NCBI RefSeq assembly: GCF_002177135.1
Contig: NZ_MWPH01000002.1
Span: 930,001-994,000 of the forward strand
Source of the DNA: Natronolimnobius baerhuensis
GTDB lineage: Archaea; Halobacteriota; Halobacteria; Halobacteriales; Natrialbaceae
Reading direction: 5' to 3'
DNA length: 64,000 bases
The first letter of the stretch is position 1, and each line of letters opens with the position of its first letter. Below are positions 51,203 through 59,954 of this stretch, one piece after another. A program made the translations under genes and the position numbers. The notes under the pieces were generated by a model. It was not told the origin of the DNA, ran no database searches, and was given only the letters and a program-made list of their open reading frames with translations.

Positions 51203-52684
51203 TCAGTCGTCCGCGCGCGAGGCCCGCTCGAGGACGGCAGGCACCCACCCCTGATTCGGGTCGTCCGTCTCGGCCATCCAGTCGACGAGTCGCTCGCGTA
51301 TCTCGGCGCGAACGTCGCCGTACTCAGGGTGGTCGATCAGGTTGGTGAGTTCCGCGGGGTCGCGCTCGAGGTCGTACAATTCGTCGATATCGGGGCCGTT
51401 GTAGACGTACTTGTACCGGTCCGTCCGAACCATTCGCTGCGTGTAGAGGCCGAACTCGTCGCCGTGATACTCGGAGAACGTCGAGTCGGGCCACGCTTCG
51501 GGAACGGCACCACCACCCTCGAGCAACGGGACAAGGCTCCGAGCATCGAACGCGTCCGGCACTGGAACATCGCCAATCTCGAGGAAGGTAGCTGCGAGGT
51601 CGTGCAAGTGAACCGGTGCCGTGCAGACCGAACCCGGCTCGGTGACGCCGGGCCAGCGAACCTGCAGCGGGATGCGGTACGTGTCGTCGTACATCAACGG
51701 CCCCTTGTTGAACTGGCGGTGGTTTCCCACGAAATCGCCGTGGTCCGACGCGTGGACGACGGCCGTCTCCTCGTCGAGACCGTGCGCCTCGAGTGCGTCG
51801 AGAACCCGCTCGAATTGGTCGTCGATCAGCGTCACAAACCCCCAGTACTTCGCGGTCGCGTCGGCCCAGTGGTCCCACTCGAGGCCGTCTGCGCCCCGGT
51901 AGTACAGATAATTCTCGTGGACCTGCGGTTTGCCCGCGTAGGTTTCGGCGTAGCTCGCGGGCGGGTCGATCTCGTCTGGGTCGTACATCGAGGCGTAGGG
52001 CTCGGGGACGACGTAGGGGTGGTGCGGGCCGTAGAAATCCGCGCGGTGGAAGAAGGGGTCGGTTTGGTCGCCCGCCGCGTGGGCCTCGATTGCGTCGATA
52101 GTCCGCTCGGCGAGGAACCAGGCTCGCGTCTCCTCGACGTCGACCGGCGTCGTCGCGGCGACGAACGTCCCCTCGCTGCCGTCTCGAGGGTCATCACCGG
52201 TGTACAGTTCGTCCTCGAGGTCGACGTCGCCGACTGGGACACCGCGCTCCCGGCGGTACTCGCGAAACGCATCGTCGATATCGTCGTGGTGGACGTCGCT
52301 GCCGCCGAGGTACGAGAAGCCAAAGTCTTCGGGCGTCTGATCGCGGCCCACGTGCCACTTGCCCGTGTAGCTGAGTTCGTAGCCAACATCAGCCAGTAGT
52401 TCGGAGAACGTCTCCAAGTCAGCCGGCAGATTCGGCTGAATCGCATCCGCCTCGTGGCTGTTGTTGAGCATCCCGTGTCCGTGGGGATACCGGCCGGTCA
52501 TGAGCGAGGCACGCGCGCTCGTACAGATACTGATCGGCGTGACGGCGTGGTCGAAACGCATCCCCTCACTCGAGAGGCGATCCATCGTCTCGGTCTCGAC
52601 GGGTGGCCCATCGGACGCGGTGCAGTCGTAGCGCTCCTGATCCGTGAGGACGAACAGGACGTTCGGTCGGGTGTCGTCAGCCAT
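51203..52684 (-). CDS. sulfatase (arylsulfatase family)
   Basis: A 493-residue alkaline-phosphatase-superfamily enzyme. The active-site sequence CTSAR at residues 54-58 fits the C/S-x-P/A-x-R consensus whose Cys is converted to formylglycine. Metal-site residues are in LFVLTDQ (Asp15), HASDHGDFVGNH and nearby, and GKWHVG provides the usual Lys and His. No signal peptide, so it may be cytosolic. No formylglycine-generating enzyme is visible in the window. Sugar sulfate or other ester substrate unknown. Confidence 0.92.
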   Translation of the reverse strand: MADDTRPNVLFVLTDQERYDCTASDGPPVETETMDRLSSEGMRFDHAVTPISICTSARASLMTGRYPHGHGMLNNSHEADAIQPNLPADLETFSELLADVGYELSYTGKWHVGRDQTPEDFGFSYLGGSDVHHDDIDDAFREYRRERGVPVGDVDLEDELYTGDDPRDGSEGTFVAATTPVDVEETRAWFLAERTIDAIEAHAAGDQTDPFFHRADFYGPHHPYVVPEPYASMYDPDEIDPPASYAETYAGKPQVHENYLYYRGADGLEWDHWADATAKYWGFVTLIDDQFERVLDALEAHGLDEETAVVHASDHGDFVGNHRQFNKGPLMYDDTYRIPLQVRWPGVTEPGSVCTAPVHLHDLAATFLEIGDVPVPDAFDARSLVPLLEGGGAVPEAWPDSTFSEYHGDEFGLYTQRMVRTDRYKYVYNGPDIDELYDLERDPAELTNLIDHPEYGDVRAEIRERLVDWMAETDDPNQGWVPAVLERASRADD

Positions 52685-52800
52685 CGGCCGTCGTACACCG
52701 CCTGCGTAATTAACGCTGGGCCCGGAGGCTGAATCGGCGACGAGACGGAAAGTGTACTCGACCCAATAGCTACAAGTGATCGAGCGCTATCAGTTGGAAC

Positions 52801-53157
52801 ATGGCATCCAGGCGGGCAACTGGCACTCTCATCGTTGCGATCTCGTCGTTCGGGCTCGGGTTTGCGTTGCACCCGTTCGTCGAGAATCTCAGTATCAGCC
52901 TCATGTTCTTCGGGCTGTTCGTCGGCGCACCGCTGTTTTACTTTCTGTACCCCACTGTTGTCGGCGAATCCAGCGATCAATCCGAAACGAAATCGGACAC
53001 TGACCACGCTGACCCGCTCGAAACACTCAAACACGAGTACGCAGCCGGTCGACTCACTGAGTCCGAATTCGAGCACAAACTCCAACGACTCGTCGACCTC
53101 GAGGACGAAGCCCCAGAGCGTCACGCTCACAATCCGAACCTCAATCGAGAACGGTAG
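52801..53157 (+). CDS. membrane protein with SHOCT domain (2)
   Basis: A 118-residue protein with two hydrophobic segments (about 9-24 and 34-54) and a C-terminal SHOCT domain (ETLKHEYAAGRLTESEFEHKLQRLV, noted by LKHEYAAG and FEHKLQRLV). Similar in plan to the protein at 50177. It is divergent from the sulfatase and convergent with hisS, whose stop is 5 bp away. Function unknown; SHOCT domains are oligomerisation modules. Confidence 0.88.
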   Translation: MASRRATGTLIVAISSFGLGFALHPFVENLSISLMFFGLFVGAPLFYFLYPTVVGESSDQSETKSDTDHADPLETLKHEYAAGRLTESEFEHKLQRLVDLEDEAPERHAHNPNLNRER

Positions 53158-53162
53158 ACAGC

Positions 53163-54467
53163 CTACTCGAAGTCCGAAATCGTCGGGCGCTCGAGGTCGC
53201 CGGGGAATTCCTCAACCGGAACCTGCGTCTGGTCACCGGATTCCATGTTTTTGATCGTTACCTCGTCATTTTCCAGATCCTGCTCGCCGGCGATGACGAC
53301 AGTCTCGGCGTTGATCGAGTCGGCGTAGTTGAGTTGCGCACCGAAAGATCGGCCGGCAACGTCGGTTTCGACGACGTGGCCGCGCTCACGGAGGTCGCGT
53401 GAGATCCGTGCCGCCTCGGGACGAGTATCACCGATCTGAAGCACGTAGTAGTCCGTCGAGACTTCTTCCTCGGGCCAGACGCCGGCGCGCTGACAGAGTA
53501 GCGACAGCGTCGCGTGGCCGGGTGCAACGCCGACCGCGGGTGTCGGCTGGCCGCCGAAGCTCTCGATGAGGTCGTCGTAGCGGCCGCCGCCGAAGATCGA
53601 CCGCGAGACCTCGCCAGTCGAATCGAAGCACTCGAAGACGACGCCCGTGTAGTAATCCAGCCCGCGGGCCGTCTCGAGCGAGATCGTACAGTGCTCGCGC
53701 GCGCCGAAGTCTTCGGCTGCCTCGAGGACGTTCTGGAGGTTCGAAACGGCGTCGTCGACCCGTTCGGAGTCCGCAAATGCAGCGACGTCCTCCAAGTCAC
53801 CGCCTGCGATGAGATCGTCAAACTCGGCGGCCTGATCGTAGGTCAGCCCGGCCTCGACGAGTGCGTCGTGATACTCCGGCGTCGAGAGTTTGTCAGATTT
53901 GTCGACCGCGCGGATCGCCTCGTCGATCTCGAGGTCGGCGTCGTAGCTCTCGAGGACGCCGCCCAGAATGTCGCGGTGGGAGATACGGAACTCGAAGTGC
54001 TCGTCGGTGAGTCCGAGGTTCGTCAGTGCGTCGCCAGCCCACGCCAGAATCTCGGCGTCGGCTTCGGGGTCGCTCGAGCCGAAGATGTCGACGTTCGTCT
54101 GGTAAAACTCGCGCTGTCGGCCCTGCTGGACCTGCTCGTAGCGCCAGAACGGTCGCGTCGAGACCCACTTGATCGGCTTCGAGAGCTCCTGTTGTTTGGC
54201 GACAACCATCCGCGCGACGGTCGGCGTGAGTTCGGGCGTCAGCGTGACGTGGCGGCCACCCTGATCCTCGAAAGAGTACAGTTCGTCGACGATATCGTCG
54301 CCGCTCTTGTCCGTCCACAGCTCCGCGCGCTCAAGCGCCGGCGTGCCTATCTCGCGAAAGCCATACCGCTGAGCGGTGTCCTCGAGCGTGTCGATGGTGT
54401 CCCGACGCGCGGTCATCTCGCCGGGGTAGAAGTCACGAAAGCCCTTGATCCGGTCGTACATGACCAT
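53163..54467 (-). CDS. hisS: histidyl-tRNA synthetase
   Basis: Charges tRNA-His; class II enzyme of 434 residues. Motif 1 and 2 regions (GTPALERAELW; RYEQVQQGRQREFYQ), the histidine-specific motif ARGLDYYTGVVFE and motif 3 (GGGRYDDLI) are visible, with the anticodon-binding domain at the C-terminus (about 330-425). Start taken at 54467; an ATG two codons on (54461, MYDRIKGF) is equally good. It is the last gene of the minus-strand run S19e-PDCD5-DUF7411-hisS. Confidence 0.96.
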   Translation of the reverse strand: MVMYDRIKGFRDFYPGEMTARRDTIDTLEDTAQRYGFREIGTPALERAELWTDKSGDDIVDELYSFEDQGGRHVTLTPELTPTVARMVVAKQQELSKPIKWVSTRPFWRYEQVQQGRQREFYQTNVDIFGSSDPEADAEILAWAGDALTNLGLTDEHFEFRISHRDILGGVLESYDADLEIDEAIRAVDKSDKLSTPEYHDALVEAGLTYDQAAEFDDLIAGGDLEDVAAFADSERVDDAVSNLQNVLEAAEDFGAREHCTISLETARGLDYYTGVVFECFDSTGEVSRSIFGGGRYDDLIESFGGQPTPAVGVAPGHATLSLLCQRAGVWPEEEVSTDYYVLQIGDTRPEAARISRDLRERGHVVETDVAGRSFGAQLNYADSINAETVVIAGEQDLENDEVTIKNMESGDQTQVPVEEFPGDLERPTISDFE

Positions 54468-54531
54468 CCGTTCGAGAACGCCGAACTTCTATCCTTTCGT
54501 TTCGCCGCTCGAGCGAAGGTCTCAACAAACG

Positions 54532-55122
54532 CTACTGCACGTCGGTGACGTACGTCTGCTCGTGATCCGGAAAGTAGTCCCGAATCGCCTCGTGGCCGTC
54601 TTCAGCGGCTATAATCGCTCGCAACTCCCCCTCGTAATCGGCGCGGTTGATCTCCTCGCTGGGTCCGACAGTGACCTCGAGTTGGGCGTCGACGAGTCGG
54701 TCGACCGCGCCGCGGCCAAAGCCCGACAGCGGCGAGATGTAGTCGATCCCGTGGCGATCCTCGAGACTCTGGGCCTGTGCGCGCGAGACAGTCGGCACGC
54801 GGTCGTCCCGGCGCGTGCCGTCGGCAATTGCGTCGAACCCTGACGCGGCGAGTTGCTCGAGGGCGTGCTCGTGGACGTGTTGGACGCCGTTTCGCGGGAA
54901 GCCATCCTCGCGGATACGGGCGACAGCCTCGTGGGCGACATCGGAATCGAGCTCCAGCTGTTCGAACGGGAACTCGAGCGCGTCGGCCGTTTGCTCGGCG
55001 TGTTCCCAGTCGTCGGTGATCTCGAAGGTAGCCGTGACCAGCGTCACGTCGTAAAACTCCTCGAGAAGCAACGCGGCGAGCGTGGAGTCCTTACCGGCAC
55101 TGTAGAGCAGTCCGAGCTCCAT
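54532..55122 (-). CDS. PP-loop ATPase-like protein (DUF7411 type)
   Basis: A 196-residue nucleotide-binding protein of the adenine nucleotide alpha hydrolase fold. The PP-loop YSAGKDSTLAALLL lies at residues 7-20, and ADGTRRDDRVPTVSRAQAQSLEDR in the middle matches a haloarchaeal family. Such PP-loop enzymes activate substrates by adenylation, often in tRNA or sulfur chemistry; the reaction here is unknown. Its ATG overlaps the stop of PDCD5 (TAATG). Confidence 0.85.
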   Translation of the reverse strand: MELGLLYSAGKDSTLAALLLEEFYDVTLVTATFEITDDWEHAEQTADALEFPFEQLELDSDVAHEAVARIREDGFPRNGVQHVHEHALEQLAASGFDAIADGTRRDDRVPTVSRAQAQSLEDRHGIDYISPLSGFGRGAVDRLVDAQLEVTVGPSEEINRADYEGELRAIIAAEDGHEAIRDYFPDHEQTYVTDVQ

Positions 55123-55469
55123 TACCGGCGCTGGATATCGAAGCTCTTGGAATCGGGCTTCAGCTCTTGGAGCAGCTGTTTCATCTTCTCGTCGTCAATT
55201 TTGCCCTGCAGACGGCCGCTGCGGGCGAGTGTCACGACCTGGCGTTCGACCTGCTCGCCGAACTGGGGCTTGCTCATTTTGACCGTGTTGAGACGTTTGC
55301 GCGCCTCGTCGGTCAGGTGCTGGCGCAGAACGGCATTTTTCTGGGCTTCGGCCTGCTGCTGGGCAGCCTCCTGTGCCTCGCCGCTTTGGCCCTCGGTGCG
55401 GTCCTGCAGTTCCTCCATCTTCTGCTCGCGAAGTTCCTCGAGTCGCTCGTCGTCTTGGCGTTCACTCAT
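55122..55469 (-). CDS. PDCD5-family DNA-binding protein
   Basis: A 115-residue archaeal homologue of PDCD5. The charged, helical N-terminus ([14 protein letters not shown]) is followed by the core with [36 protein letters not shown] and [12 protein letters not shown] (noted by [10 protein letters not shown] and LKQLLQEL). The ATG at 55469 (MSERQ) is used rather than an ATG three codons earlier. It sits next to rps19e, the usual archaeal pairing. Confidence 0.93.
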   Translation of the reverse strand: MSERQDDERLEELREQKMEELQDRTEGQSGEAQEAAQQQAEAQKNAVLRQHLTDEARKRLNTVKMSKPQFGEQVERQVVTLARSGRLQGKIDDEKMKQLLQELKPDSKSFDIQRR

Positions 55470-55572
55470 GGGTATCACTTCTGGTGCAGTAAGGAAAATG
55501 ATTACGGACGATGCCCGTTACGGGGAAGGGCAGTCGCTCCTGGTGAGATAAACAGAGAGCTGCGCGTAAGGC

Positions 55573-56028
55573 TTACGCGTAGCGCTCGAGTTCCGGACGG
55601 TCGAGATCCTCGAGAACAGAGCCGGCAGTGTCATCAAGCAGACTGCGGCCGTCAGCGGTAATGCGTCGGCCTTCACCCTCGGCGGTTTCGACGAGGTCTT
55701 CTTCTTCGAGTTGCTGGAGGATCGTTCGGATCAGGTTGCGCGAGCCGTCGACACGTTTGTCGGGGGCGACGCGGTAGCGGTTCGAACCCGGCTTGCCGCC
55801 GCCGTACTCGGTTGCGAGTCGTTTGACACCGACAGGGCCGCGGTCGGCGACCTTGCGCAGAAGACTTGCCGCACGAACTGCCCAGAAGTCTTCCTGTTCT
55901 GGTGGCAGTTCGCGGTCGACGCCAGCCTTTGCAAACTGCGCCCAGTCGGGTTCATCGAGTCGTTCCTCGAGGTCCTCGGCGAGCGCTTCGATAAGCGCAT
56001 CCGCCGGAACGTCGTACATCGTAGCCAT
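55573..56028 (-). CDS. rps19e: 30S ribosomal protein S19e
   Basis: Small-subunit ribosomal protein of the archaeal/eukaryotic type, 151 residues. Family segments include ATMYDVPADALI, FWAVRAASLLRKV, LATEYGGGKPGSNRYRVAP and ILQQLEEEDLVE. The ATG at 56028 gives the standard length; the twelve extra codons upstream are not family-like. It heads the S19e-PDCD5-DUF7411-hisS run. Confidence 0.96.
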   Translation of the reverse strand: MATMYDVPADALIEALAEDLEERLDEPDWAQFAKAGVDRELPPEQEDFWAVRAASLLRKVADRGPVGVKRLATEYGGGKPGSNRYRVAPDKRVDGSRNLIRTILQQLEEEDLVETAEGEGRRITADGRSLLDDTAGSVLEDLDRPELERYA

Positions 56029-56129
56029 TGGGGTTTGGTTTCCGTCGGCCGCATTTAAGGCCATCGTATCGCCTGCGTCAGCGACGGCCGTCCCGGACCG
56101 CTTTTCGTCCTCGAGTCAGAACGTGGCGT

Positions 56130-57038
56130 ATGGACGAACGCGGGGCACTGGCGCTGCTTGCGGACGAACTCGAGCCTGTTGGTGACGATGCAGCCGTGGT
56201 CGACAATCTCGTGATAACGACGGATATGCTCCACGAGCGGACGGATTTTCCACCTGGAACGACTCGCTACACCGCGGGCTGGCGGGCTGTCGGCGCGTCG
56301 CTGTCGGACGTAGCTGCAATGGGAGCCGACGCGCAGGCGGCGGTTGCAGCCTACGCCGTCCCCGAATTCGACCGCGAGGAACTGCTTGCGTTCGTGCGCG
56401 GTGCAAGCGACGTCTGCGAGGCTGTCGGCGCGGAGTACGTCGGCGGCGACCTCGACGGCCACGAGGAGTTTACCGTCTCGACGACGGCTATCGGCCGGAC
56501 GGACAACCCGGTCCCGCGCAGCGGCGCGAGCGCCGGCGAAATTGTCTGCGTGACGGGTACGCTCGGGCGAAGTGCCGCCGGCCTCGAGTTATTCGAGCGC
56601 GCGAGCGACGAAGCCGACGAACAGGCAGCGGCCCGACTCCGCGAGCGCGCGAACGACCTTTTTCGATTCGAGCCACGAGTCGACGCCGGGCGCACGCTTG
56701 CGACCGAGGCGACCGCAATGATGGACTCGAGCGATGGCCTCGCCCGCTCGCTCCACCAGCTTTCGGAGGCCAGCAACTGCGGGTTCGAGATCGACTCGGC
56801 GACGGTGCCGGTCGACGACGCCCTCGTCGAACTCGCCGCGGACGACGCCGACGCCCTCGAGCGCGCGACGACCTTCGGCGAGGACTTCGAACTGGTCGCG
56901 ACGCTTCCTGAAGACGCACTCGAGGAAGTACAGGCGGCAGTCGACGTCCCTGTGACGCCACTCGGCTCAGTGACGGCCGCCGAATCGGGCGTGAAAATGG
57001 ACGGAAACGCACTCGAGGATCGCGGCTTTACGCACTGA
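56130..57038 (+). CDS. thiL: thiamine-monophosphate kinase
   Basis: Phosphorylates thiamine monophosphate to the diphosphate; 302 residues. The ATP/Mg motifs are visible: GDDAAVVD near 18-25, TTDMLHERTDF, VGASLSDVAAMGA, GGDLDGHEEF and MMDSSDGLARSL, with the C-terminal TTFGEDFELV. The start ATG follows a short spacer after the divergent S19e gene. Solitary in its direction here. Confidence 0.94.
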   Translation: MDERGALALLADELEPVGDDAAVVDNLVITTDMLHERTDFPPGTTRYTAGWRAVGASLSDVAAMGADAQAAVAAYAVPEFDREELLAFVRGASDVCEAVGAEYVGGDLDGHEEFTVSTTAIGRTDNPVPRSGASAGEIVCVTGTLGRSAAGLELFERASDEADEQAAARLRERANDLFRFEPRVDAGRTLATEATAMMDSSDGLARSLHQLSEASNCGFEIDSATVPVDDALVELAADDADALERATTFGEDFELVATLPEDALEEVQAAVDVPVTPLGSVTAAESGVKMDGNALEDRGFTH

Positions 57039-57050
57039 TCGAGAAACGCG

Positions 57051-58208
57051 TTACTGAATAATCTCGATTGGGACTGGCATAAAGCAGAGCACGCCGAGGA
57101 CGAAGGTTACGAGTCCGAGGAGGAATCGGCCAGCGCCGAGTCGCTCATCTTGAACGGGCTGTGCCGGGCCGACAGAGGCGAGGACGGCGGTGAAGATGCC
57201 CCAGAGACCCCAGATGAACACTGAGTCTACGCTGTGGCCACCAACGTAGTAGAGGTACGCACCCAGACCGAAGAGCGCGCCCGGGACAAGGGCGGCGATC
57301 AGTTGCTGAGAGCGGCCAGCCATCGCTCGCAAAATGTGTCCACCGTCGAGCTGACCGACCGGGATCAGATTCAAGAATGTGATGAACATCCCAACCCAGC
57401 CGCCGATAACGACCGGGTTCACCGCCATCGTGGGATCGTCGCGATACAACGGCTGGTCGAACGCCGCTGCAAGCCCCTCGAGCAACGGTGGATAACCGAG
57501 TTGAATCTGTATCGCACCGGGGTCCTGGATGACCGAGTCAGGTGCGGTCACTGGCGGCAGATGAAGGCCGACGATTGTCACTCCAACCGTCGCGATGAGG
57601 CCCGCGAGTGGCCCAGCGACACCGATATCGAACAGCGCCTTTCGGCTTGGCATTCGACCGTTCATTTTGATGACCGCGCCCATCGTCCCGATCAGCGTCG
57701 GCACCGGGATGAAATAAGGCAATGAGGCGTCGACGTCGTGATAACGACTCAGCACGTAGTGACCCATCTCGTGAACCCCGAGAACGCCCAAAATGGCGAC
57801 CGTAAACGGCCACGCACGCCACATTTCTTCGGGATTCGCAATCGGGTCGATATGGTACCACATCGAGCCAGCAAACAGCGTCGAGAGGACTGTCAGCCCA
57901 AACAACAGGAGATTCGTCCATGGAATCCCGTCGATCCCAACGTTCGTCGGTTCCGCGACGAGGACGAACGACCCCTCGCGCGTCGTCAACTCGAGATCGT
58001 ACCCTTCTTTGTGAAACACCGGCCAGAGCTCGCGGATGGCCTGTTCCGGTTGTTGTAACGGCTCGCCGTAGTAACAGAGTCGCTCATCCTCGATTCGCGT
58101 CTCGTAGACGGCAAACACCGACTCGATGCGCTCGAGTGGCGGCCCGACCTCGAGGTCTCGAGTGCCGGGACGCGGTGGTGCGAATTCGGACGGCTCGCCG
58201 TCATCCAT
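57051..58208 (-). CDS. site-2-type intramembrane metalloprotease (M50)
   Basis: A 385-residue polytopic protease. A 95-residue cytoplasmic N-terminal region precedes about seven transmembrane helices. The zinc motif HEMGH is at residues 146-150 in VHEMGHYVLSR, and the third ligand motif is NLIPVGQLDGGH. The segment PYFIPVPTLIGTMGAVIKM is typical of the haloarchaeal/plant EGY-like group. Its stop faces thiL 12 bp away. Substrate unknown; such proteases release membrane-bound regulators. Confidence 0.93.
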   Translation of the reverse strand: MDDGEPSEFAPPRPGTRDLEVGPPLERIESVFAVYETRIEDERLCYYGEPLQQPEQAIRELWPVFHKEGYDLELTTREGSFVLVAEPTNVGIDGIPWTNLLLFGLTVLSTLFAGSMWYHIDPIANPEEMWRAWPFTVAILGVLGVHEMGHYVLSRYHDVDASLPYFIPVPTLIGTMGAVIKMNGRMPSRKALFDIGVAGPLAGLIATVGVTIVGLHLPPVTAPDSVIQDPGAIQIQLGYPPLLEGLAAAFDQPLYRDDPTMAVNPVVIGGWVGMFITFLNLIPVGQLDGGHILRAMAGRSQQLIAALVPGALFGLGAYLYYVGGHSVDSVFIWGLWGIFTAVLASVGPAQPVQDERLGAGRFLLGLVTFVLGVLCFMPVPIEIIQ

Positions 58209-58346
58209 TACCCGTGGTTCACTATTGGGACGTATAAATCGCCTGTGGTCAGTTCCACAGACGAAGACAGCAAGAGGGGACCGTGATCGATGGCGCGATC
58301 ACGAACAGGGCGGGTGTGCCGGATGGCGTCTGTAACGCGTCGGCAC

Positions 58347-58437
58347 GGTGTGCGTGTGTGTCTGCGATGGCGCAGTGTCGTGTGTTGTGCAGTGTGTGAG
58401 TGCACAACGGTTGGTGTGTGTCGTGTGTGCGTGTGAC
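58347..58437. repeat. GT/CA-rich low-complexity tract with inverted repeat
   Basis: About 90 bp dominated by GTGTG on the plus strand (CACAC in the minus-strand transcript), with an inverted repeat TTGTGCA (58385-58391) and TGCACAA (58401-58407). The 296-bp interval 58209-58504 holds nothing else recognisable. Confidence 0.65.
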
Positions 58438-58504
58438 CGTCAGCGGGGGTCAGGGGGTCAATTTAGGGAGTGGTTTGTGCGGGGGAGCGAACAACCACGA
58501 ACTG

Positions 58505-58750
58505 TTAGGCTGGCTCAACACGCCAGGTGGTTGCGCTCGTGTACGACCACTTCTCGATCTCGAGTTCGGTGGCCGACTCGGAGAGTTTGACCATGAGCGC
58601 ACCGATTTCTTTCGGGGACATACCGACTTCGTCCGCGATGAACTTGCCTTTGAAGTACAGTTCGCCTTCTTCAGCGCGGTCGCGAAGGTACTGTTTGAGG
58701 CGGCGTTCCTTGGTTTCCGTGGAGGGTTGTGCTGTGGTGCTCATCGACAT
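58505..58750 (-). CDS. small DUF7123-type protein
   Basis: An 81-residue winged-helix-like protein. Family pattern: KERRLKQYLRDRAEEGELYFKGKFIADEVGMSPKEIGALMVKLSE (noted by YFKGKFIADEVGMSPKEIG) and a closing IEKWSYTSATTWRVE. It probably binds nucleic acid but no target is known. The first ATG at 58750 is used because a TATA box at 58774-58779 is placed 27 bp upstream. Confidence 0.8.
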   Translation of the reverse strand: MSMSTTAQPSTETKERRLKQYLRDRAEEGELYFKGKFIADEVGMSPKEIGALMVKLSESATELEIEKWSYTSATTWRVEPA

Positions 58751-58773
58751 CTCCTGCTTGTCGGGACAATATG

Positions 58774-58779
58774 TTATAA
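58774..58779 (-). promoter_or_regulatory. TATA box of the DUF7123-type gene
   Basis: TTATAA centred about 27 bp from the ATG at 58750, giving an essentially leaderless mRNA. Confidence 0.6.
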
Positions 58780-59000
58780 AGGAAGGTTACTTCGGGAAAT
58801 TTCGATTGCCTTCAGAAATCCAGCCGGTAATAGACGTTTTATCTTCAGTTACAATTCATTTTATAACGGCTTCAGATTGCTCGAGAATTTTTAAAGCCGG
58901 TTCTAACGTATTATCTCCGGTCAGTCACTCTCGAGGGATAATGTATCGTGAAATAGAGACGTTCATTCATTGCTTGAAACCTGTGGCTAAATATTTTCTG

Positions 59001-59834
59001 CTATGGCCGGTCATGAACCCAGAACTCATCGTCAACCGTCACCTCTTTTTTGAACAGCGGCACCTCGTCTTTGAGCCGATTGATGCCGTCTTCGACCGCC
59101 CGAAACGCCTCCTCGCGGTGGCCAGCGAGCACGACGACGAAAACGATGTCCTCGCCGTCTTTGATGACGCCCGTTCGATGCGCGAGTTCAACCTCGAGGA
59201 CGCCCTCGCGGGCCTCGAGTTCGGTTTCAATCGTCTGCATGCGCTCGTCGGCGACGCCGTCGTACTTCTCGAACTCGAGGTACTCCGTGCGCGCGTCGTC
59301 GTCGCTGTCTTTCGCCCGGACGCGGCCGGTGAAAGTCGCAATTGCGCCCGAGCGCGCCGCTCGCGGGGAGCGTTTAACGCGGGCAACGAGTGACTCGAGC
59401 GTGTGATAGGGATCGGTGGCCTCGAGGGCAGCGACGAGGTCGTCGTCAACGTCGACAGGCCCGTCGACGCGGGCGAGTACTGCCCCGTCTGCGTCGGCGG
59501 TTTCCGCGGCGTCACCGACGAGAATCGACGGATAGCGCAGATTCGAGAGTCCGACGACGAGTGCGTACTCACAGTCCGGTGCTAGATTATCGAGGGCGTC
59601 CTGTACCGAAAGGCCGGTCCCGGTCGCTGTCCAGTCCCCATCAGCGCCGAGGTCGTACGTAACGTCGCCGCCGATGGGACCGGCCTCGTGGACCGCTGTG
59701 CCATCGGCAATCGTCGCATCGTATCTGATAACGCCGACGCGGCCCGACTGCGCGAGAACGTCGACAACGCGGTCGACAACCTGCTCGAGTGTGTCCTCGC
59801 GTGCCCCACGGCTACAGATTCCGAGTACGTGCAT
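59001..59834 (-). CDS. moaE: molybdopterin synthase large subunit MoaE with N-terminal extension
   Basis: A 277-residue protein. The C-terminal half (from about residue 140) is MoaE: SGAIATFTGRVRAKD, LEFEKYDGVADERMQTIETE, LAHRTGVIKDGEDIVFVVVLAGHREEAFRAVEDGINRLKDEVPLFKKE (noted by AHRTG, GHREEAF and VPLFKKE). The N-terminal 130 residues (MHVLGICSRGARED...) look like a separate domain related to MobB-type nucleotide-binding proteins; this part is less certain. The ATG at 59834 is chosen because the upstream extension overlaps the divergent gene's promoter. Confidence 0.88.
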   Translation of the reverse strand: MHVLGICSRGAREDTLEQVVDRVVDVLAQSGRVGVIRYDATIADGTAVHEAGPIGGDVTYDLGADGDWTATGTGLSVQDALDNLAPDCEYALVVGLSNLRYPSILVGDAAETADADGAVLARVDGPVDVDDDLVAALEATDPYHTLESLVARVKRSPRAARSGAIATFTGRVRAKDSDDDARTEYLEFEKYDGVADERMQTIETELEAREGVLEVELAHRTGVIKDGEDIVFVVVLAGHREEAFRAVEDGINRLKDEVPLFKKEVTVDDEFWVHDRP

Positions 59835-59922
59835 AGTCTGAATATGGGTGTGTTGGGGTTTGTAGCTGTCGGCGAGGAGCCGTTTTGCAGTTTTGGTGGC
59901 GAAGACACGAAGCGATGTACAG

Positions 59923-59928
59923 CTATAT
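59923..59928 (+). promoter_or_regulatory. TATA box of the SGNH hydrolase gene
   Basis: CTATAT centred about 29 bp before the ATG at 59955, supporting that start. Confidence 0.5.
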
Positions 59929-59954
59929 CTCGAGTCGGGAAAAACGGCCCCATT

